From NCBI RefSeq assembly GCF_932294415.1, contig NC_065536.1, positions 7,500,474 through 7,564,473 of the forward strand: a stretch of DNA of 64,000 bases, written 5' to 3'. Made by a program: the position numbers and the translations under genes. Below are positions 59,221 through 64,000 of the stretch, piece by piece. Source of the stretch: Quercus robur. Taxonomy: Eukaryota; Streptophyta; Magnoliopsida; Fagales; Fagaceae. The stretch's first letter is position 1. Each line of letters opens with the position of its first letter. The notes under the pieces are model-generated. The model saw only the letters and a program-made list of their open reading frames with translations, was not told the origin of the DNA and ran no database searches.

Positions 59221-59284
59221 AGAGTGAAAAATGAAAATGACAAACACAACAAAACTGAGTGAGCTTTAGGGTTAGGAATTAGGA

Positions 59285-59356
59285 TCCCAGCCTAAAACGA
59301 CGTAGTTTTGTTGTTTTAGGCCTAAAACAACAAAACTACGTCGTTTTAGGCTGGGA
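59285..59356. repeat. Perfect 72-bp palindrome near the hAT right end
   Basis: Two 36-base arms meet at AGG|CCT (59320/59321) with no spacer and no mismatch that I can find. The left arm begins TCCCAGCCTAAAACGACGTA. The sequence could extrude as a cruciform or fold as a hairpin RNA. It lies 208 bp from the hAT terminus, upstream of the transposase gene. Confidence 0.9.
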
Positions 59357-59384
59357 AAGGACAAAAAAAATTAAAAAATAAATA

Positions 59385-59564
59385 ACCGGTCAGTAACCGG
59401 TTTAACTGTGCCGGTTCCCGGTTTTCCGGTTGAACCGGCCGGTTTTTACTGTTCCACGGTTTTTTCATTATTTTCGGTTTTTAAGCATAACCGGACCGGA
59501 TTGAAGGCCGGTTCCTGATTGAACCGGTCGGACCGGCCGGTCCGGTCCGGTTTTTAAAACTATG
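59385..59564. promoter_or_regulatory. hAT subterminal repeat cluster, right end
   Basis: More than ten CCGGTT/AACCGG/CCGGACC words are packed into 180 bp before the terminal inverted repeat, mirroring the left end. They are probable transposase-binding sites. Confidence 0.6.
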
Positions 59565-59572
59565 AGTATGGG

Positions 59573-61468
59573 GTCCATCCAGCTCGGCTCTAAGTTGACT
59601 TGATGAATCTAGAGCAAGTCCTTCCTTCTTAGGGTGGGGGTGCACAAATCCTCGACAATTATCACTCGGGGCAAATTCGATGCCAAGGAGGTGGCAAGGG
59701 TGGCCAAGGAATCTGCATGGGTATTTGCACCTCTGGGGATATGTGACAAGTCAAAAGATTCAAACTTTGTTTGCATACACCTAACCTGACCCAAATATTC
59801 TCGCATTCTTGTATCCCAGGCTTCCAGCTCCCCTTTTACCTGACCGACAACCAGTCTCGATTCTGAGAACACTTCCATTGCCTTTCCACCCATTTTATGG
59901 ACCATTTCCATTCCCACCAACAAAGCTTCATATTCCACTTCGTTGTTGGTAGCCGAGAATCCCAACCTTAAGGACTTTTCAATTATGATCTTTTCAGGGG
60001 ATATCAGAACTAGCCCTACTCCTGCTCCCCACTGGTTCGCTGCTCCATCCATATATACTTCCAGGATGGGGAGTCTTGTGTGGAGATTAGGCCAACCGGC
60101 TTTTCATCCATGCCATGTTGCTTCATCTCAGCTTCTTCTGGAAGCTCAACGAACTTGGCTACTAGATCAGCGAGAACTTGGCCTTTCACAGAGGTGCGAG
60201 GCATCTACTTGATGTCGAAAGCCCTTAGGATCGTGTCCCACTTAACAATCCTCCCAGTATAATCTGCGCTCCTAAGTATGGACTTGAGCAGTAACTGAGT
60301 TAGAACTACTACGGTGTGTGCTTGGAAATAATGTGGGAGTTTCCATGTAGCATGTACTATTGCCAAGATGGCCTTTTCCAGTGATAAGTATCGCACCTCA
60401 ACTTCATGAAGTGACTTATTTATGTAATAAACTGGTCTTTGGATGCCACTGTCTTCTCGTATCAAGACAAAACTTACTGCATGAGAGGCCACTACCAGGT
60501 AGGCAAATAAGACCTCGTCCACTTCAAGACTACAGCACATTCTTCTATCCATTCAAACCCTTTCCACTTATGCAATAAAAGGAAAAAGGGTCTGCACCTA
60601 TCGGCTTACCTAGATATAAATCGGTTCAAAGTAGCAGTCATCCCTATCCGTTTCTGCACCTCCTTGGGATTTCGAGGTGCTTGTAAGCCATTAATAGCCT
60701 TAATCTGATTTGGGTTCACCTCAATTCCCCTGTAAGTCACCATGTATCCTAAGAATTTTCTGGAGCTTACACCAAATGAACACTTTGAAGCATTTAGACG
60801 CAGCTTGTGCCTTTTCAGAATTCCAAAGATGCTCGTAAGATCTCCTACATGCTCGGACACCACTTTGCTTTTTACAACCATATCATCGATATAGACTTCA
60901 ATGTTCTTGCTCAATTGTGGTTCGAATATCTTAGTCATCATCCATTGATAAGTAGACCCTGCATTTTTCAAATCAAAGGGCATCACTTTATAATGATAGT
61001 TTCCAATGGGGGTGACAAAAGTTGTCTTCTCTTGATCGTCCAATGCTAATGGTATTTGGTGATATCTTTAGAAAGCATCCAAAAAACTCATCCGAGGATG
61101 ACCTACTGTTGCATCCACCAACTGGTCTATCCTCGGCATAGGAAAAGGGTCCTTGGGACAAGCCTTATTGAGGTCTGTGAAATCCACGCACACTCGCCAC
61201 TTTCCAGTCTTCTTTTTCACCACCACCGTGTTGGCTAACCATTGCGGATAAAAAAAACTTCCTTAATAGTCCCTGCCTGCTTGAGCTTGGCCACCTCATT
61301 CCTGACAGCCTCGGCGTGCTCTTTAGATGGGCACCGAGGTGGCTGTCTCTTCGGAGTAATGGAATGATTAACATTGAGTTGATGACAGATAAAGCTTGGG
61401 TCTATACTTGGGGCTTCATACGCATCCCATGCAAACACATCAACATTTTCTCTGAGGAATTCGACCAA
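59573..61468 (-). pseudogene. Tat reverse transcriptase, RNase H and second RNase H
   Basis: Minus-strand order: reverse transcriptase (about 60606-61468) with the YIDDMVVKS active site near 60880 and the upstream PFDLKNAGSTYQ segment; the RT-linked RNase H (60205-60552; SHAVSFVL..., YYINKSLHEVEVRYLSLEK); and a second RNase H (59609-60052) with DGAANQWGAGVGLVLISPE, EYEALLVG and HADSLATLA. In the second RNase H the usual Asp of the S-D-S-R-L motif appears as Glu (FSESRLVV). A frameshift near 61235-61050 and several stops separate the pieces. The end at 59573 meets the hAT insertion. Confidence 0.82.
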
Positions 61469-63121
61469 TTGCCCCCTCTCCTGCGAAGGTAGTTTAGCCC
61501 CAACCTAAAAAAATTTCTCCGAATCATCCCTAACGATTACCCTCTCCAGATCTTCATATTTTGCCTCGTCGGCTGGTCCACTTAAGGGTAATGCCAGGGT
61601 TTTTGATTGCTATAAACCATTATCGGCGATGACCGAGGTCTCCGCTTCTGGCCGATGTTGGATAGCCGCTATCAAGCATTGTCGGGCTGTAACCTGACTT
61701 CCTACGATCTCCAAAACCTGACCTCCGAATGGATACTTTACCTTCTGGTATAGAGTAGAGGAGACGGCCCCCAGTATATGAAGCCAAGGTCTACCCATAA
61801 TGGCCGTGTATGGAGAGAAAACGTCCACGACGATGAAGTCCACTTCCACCACATCCATACCGGTCTGCACAGGTAATCTGATCTAACCCTTTGGGACGAC
61901 CATTCTTCCCTCAAAACTCACCAGAGGAGAACTGTAAGCCGCCAATTTCTCAGGTTTCAAATTTAGGCCCTTATATAAGTCAGGGTACATTATATCAGTA
62001 GCACTGCCTTGGTCAATCATCACCATTTTCACATGATACCCACCAATTCTCAGTGTGACCACAAAAGCATCATCGTAAGGCTGTATGATTCCAACCTTGT
62101 CCTCATCTAAAAAACCCAAAACCAACGGGAGGCCCATCCTGGCTCTCTTAGGCATTGAGTTATACTCCTCGGCTGGAGATTGGGATACCGACATTACTCT
62201 GGACGGACAAGATTCAGTCCTTCCAGGGGCAGCAAAAATAACATTTATTGTGCTGAGGGGGAGTCTCGAAGAAGCATCTCCCCGCATCTCTGAGCCTGCT
62301 TGACTTACCCAACCACTAGAATGATGCAAGAGTTGCTTCAACTTCCCTTCTCGAACTAGCTGGTCCAAATGGTCCCATAAATTCCTGCAATTCTCAGTTA
62401 TGTGTCCATGATCCTGATTATAGTGGAAATAAAGATTCTGGTTGCGTCTCATAGGCTCTCCTGCCATCTTGTTTGGCCATTTGAAAAACAACTCATTATT
62501 AATCTTTTTCAGTACTTGTTACACTGGCTCTCGAAACACAGCATTAACCGCCTGGGTGTTGGTAGAACCTGATTGTCCAACAAAATCTTTCCGAGGTCGG
62601 TCATTGTTGTACCGGTCCAACCTGAAATCCCTCCTCTCCTAAGGGATCACCTTAGCCTTTCCTTTCTCCTGCAGTTGGTCTTCTTCTACTCTTCTGTACT
62701 TGTCGATCCGATCCATCAATTGGTGTACACTAGTAACAGGTTTACCAGTTAGAGATTTCCTCAAATCGTGCTTGGCTGGAAGACCAGCCTTGAAAGTGCT
62801 TATGGCCACATCATCGTGCTCTCCCTCTATTTCATTAAATATCTCCCTTCAGAGTCTCACCATCTTGCATGGACATTGACAATAAGGATCCCAAAGGCCG
62901 AGGAACCCTACTGCAAGTAATAAAGCGAGCGCCAAAAGCCCGGGTGAGTTTTTTGAAGGAGTCTATGGAGTTAGCCCTTAAACCGTTGAACCACCTCATC
63001 GCTATCAGGCCCAAGCTAGATGGAAAGACCTTACACATCAAGGCCTCATCTTTGGAGTAAATAGCCATCCTTTGACTAAAATGGCTAACGTGTTCTACCG
63101 GGTCTGTCCGACCATTATAAA
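61469..63121 (-). pseudogene. Tat gag and protease region, cut by E3
   Basis: On the minus strand a retrotransposon-gag domain begins right at the E3 insertion (YNGRTDP, 63118) and continues as RMAIYSKDEALM...MRWFNGL (62835-63068). A frameshift near 62835, a linker with stops, and a single knuckle-like segment (FHYNQDHGHITENC, about 62390-62430) follow. The protease (61610-62120) has DQGSATDIMYPDLYKGL as its active-site region and a FIVVDVFSPYTAIMGRPWLH segment. Stops at about 61881 and 61607 break it. Confidence 0.78.
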
Positions 63122-64000
63122 TGAAAGTTCAAAAACGTGTACAAAAACACTTTTGAACGTTAAGACCCCCAAAAACCAACTTAACCAACACAAGCAATAT
63201 GTCAAACAATAAGTGTGCGGAAACTTAACATATGCTATAATATGGAATTGGTTAAACAACTATCTAAGCCATAACAAAATAAACCACAGCAGATAATGTA
63301 AAGGCAGAGATAGAGAGGAAGGAAGATGCAAACACAGAGATAACACCCGATGTGTTATCGAAGAGGAAACCGAAGACCTCGGCGAAAAACCTCTCCGCCG
63401 CCCTCCAAGCGGTAATCAATCCACTAGAAAATACAGTTGGGATACAAGGACAGCAATAGACCCTCCAAGCCTAATCTACCCAATGCACCTAAGCCCTCCA
63501 AGCTTCTTGCTCCAACGAGGTTGCGCCGAACCTTTTTCTTTTCTAACTTTCCGGATTCCGCTACTACACCGTAGCATCAACCAATGAAGATTGGCTCCTT
63601 CCTAACTGCTTCCCAGAACTCCAAACGTCTGTCTCACAGAGATGATAATGGTGAGAACCAGGTTTGGTATAATGCCTCTCAAGGATTTGACAATGGAGAG
63701 GAAGAGAGTGAGGGAATTTGATGAGACTCTAAGGTAGAGATTGTGGGTGAAACAATCTGGTTTTTCTTTAGGGTTTCTCTCTCAAAATTCTCTCTGGAAG
63801 CTCTCTTTCAATCGTGGGTTAAAAGGGTATTTATACTGGAGTGAAGAGGAATGTGAAACGTCAGGTTTTTCCAAAACAGGGGTGGCTCGCGGCTTGACCT
63901 CGCGGCTTGACCAAGTCGCGAGATCCAATCGCGAGTTAACCGTATGGCCAGTTGTCCTGTTTTGTCCTGTAGTGCTCCAGCTAGCATGACTGTTCATCTT
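63122..64000 (-). mobile_element. E3: LTR of the E2 family, minus strand, truncated by the window edge
   Basis: It starts TGAAAGTTCAAAAACGTG, the reverse complement of the E2 LTR end, and follows the E2 LTR in reverse to the window end (about 879 of 1112 bp). It includes the TATA box (about 63828-63836) and the CTCGCGA block (63885-63945). It is more diverged from the E2 LTRs than they are from each other. It is either a solo LTR or the 3' LTR of a full element continuing to the right. The flanking pentamer is ATAAA (63117-63121). Confidence 0.88.

Larger units (their letters stand above)
46245..59564 (-). mobile_element. hAT DNA transposon (about 5.0 kb without the nested E2)
   Basis: The terminal inverted repeats CATGGTTTTAAAAACCGG (46245-46262) and its near-inverse (59547-59564) are flanked by the perfect 8-bp duplication AGTATGGG (46237-46244 and 59565-59572), the hallmark length for hAT. 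The ends are rich in AACCGG/CCGGTT words. Inside is a spliced transposase gene on the minus strand with a hAT C-terminal dimerisation domain. Removing E2 and one 5-bp TSD leaves about 4991 bp. It landed in the Tat integrase region. Confidence 0.93.
40324..64000 (-). mobile_element. Decayed Tat-lineage Ty3/gypsy element with nested insertions
   Basis: Read on the minus strand, the order from the right edge is gag, protease, reverse transcriptase, RNase H, a second (archaeal-type-like) RNase H, integrase, an 81-bp minisatellite, an antisense accessory gene, PPT and 3' LTR. The double RNase H and the antisense gene point to the Tat lineage. The 5' LTR lies beyond the window. Foreign insertions are hAT (46245-59564, containing E2) and E3 (63122 onward). 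Coding parts contain many stops and some frameshifts, so this copy is inactive. The TSD next to the 3' LTR should be ACTGG (40319-40323). Confidence 0.85.

Noticed and set aside
58785-59252. Ser/Leu/Pro-rich ORFs on the minus strand
   Set aside because: They are translations of a GA-rich minisatellite in the hAT 5' region.
60000-63121. Several plus-strand ORFs of 60-89 codons
   Set aside because: Complement of the Tat gag-pol remnants.

Overview
The window is nuclear DNA from a seed plant, most likely a woody eudicot. The retroelement proteins remind me of Fagales/Fagaceae sequences, but that is an impression and was not tested. It is AT-rich, with introns, poly(T) and (AT)n runs and nested transposable elements. 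I see no bacterial gene organisation, CRISPR array or tRNA/rRNA gene. The only ordinary host gene I can support is a seven-exon GH10 endo-1,4-beta-xylanase at 24300-28837 (+). It is complete, with both catalytic glutamates.

Layout: 1-2257 is AT-rich repeat, duplicated near 38 kb. 2263-9598 is E1, an old non-autonomous LTR element with a gag ORF and a second ORF of the plant-transposon-protein type, and no pol. 9604-13270 holds small degenerate repeats and a MITE. 14080-23940 is a tandem array of about 460-480 bp units. It is split by a young coding-less LTR element (15463-21547, with an 80-bp minisatellite), a related solo LTR (22404-23043) and a second copy of the MITE. Then come the xylanase gene, a Tekay/Del-like LTR (29356-31554), two copies of one SINE (32241-32406 minus, 36843-37016 plus), an RNase H-like remnant, and a LINE reduced to ORF1 (34174-36285).

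From 40324 to beyond the right edge lies a decayed Tat-lineage Ty3/gypsy element on the minus strand, with a spliced accessory gene on the opposite strand. Its integrase region is interrupted by a hAT transposon (46245-59564, 8-bp TSD). The hAT transposase is in turn split inside its BED zinc finger by E2 (49528-57851, 5-bp TSD). E2 is a young element of the same gag + ORF2 type as E1, with both ORFs open. A third LTR of the E2 family (E3, minus strand) sits in the Tat gag at 63122 and runs off the end.

The best candidate for something under-described is the E1/E2 architecture. Each has a gag with two widely spaced zinc knuckles and no protease, integrase or RT. Each has a second ORF with its own spliced leader. 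Each has a family-specific cluster of short dyad motifs that occurs both in the LTR U3, upstream of the TATA box, and in front of ORF2. The motif sequence differs between the families but matches between the two sites within a family. The Tat antisense gene has a similar leader: an intron whose acceptor lies next to the ATG. All boundaries, TSDs and splice sites were read by eye; family names rest on recognised motifs, not searches.
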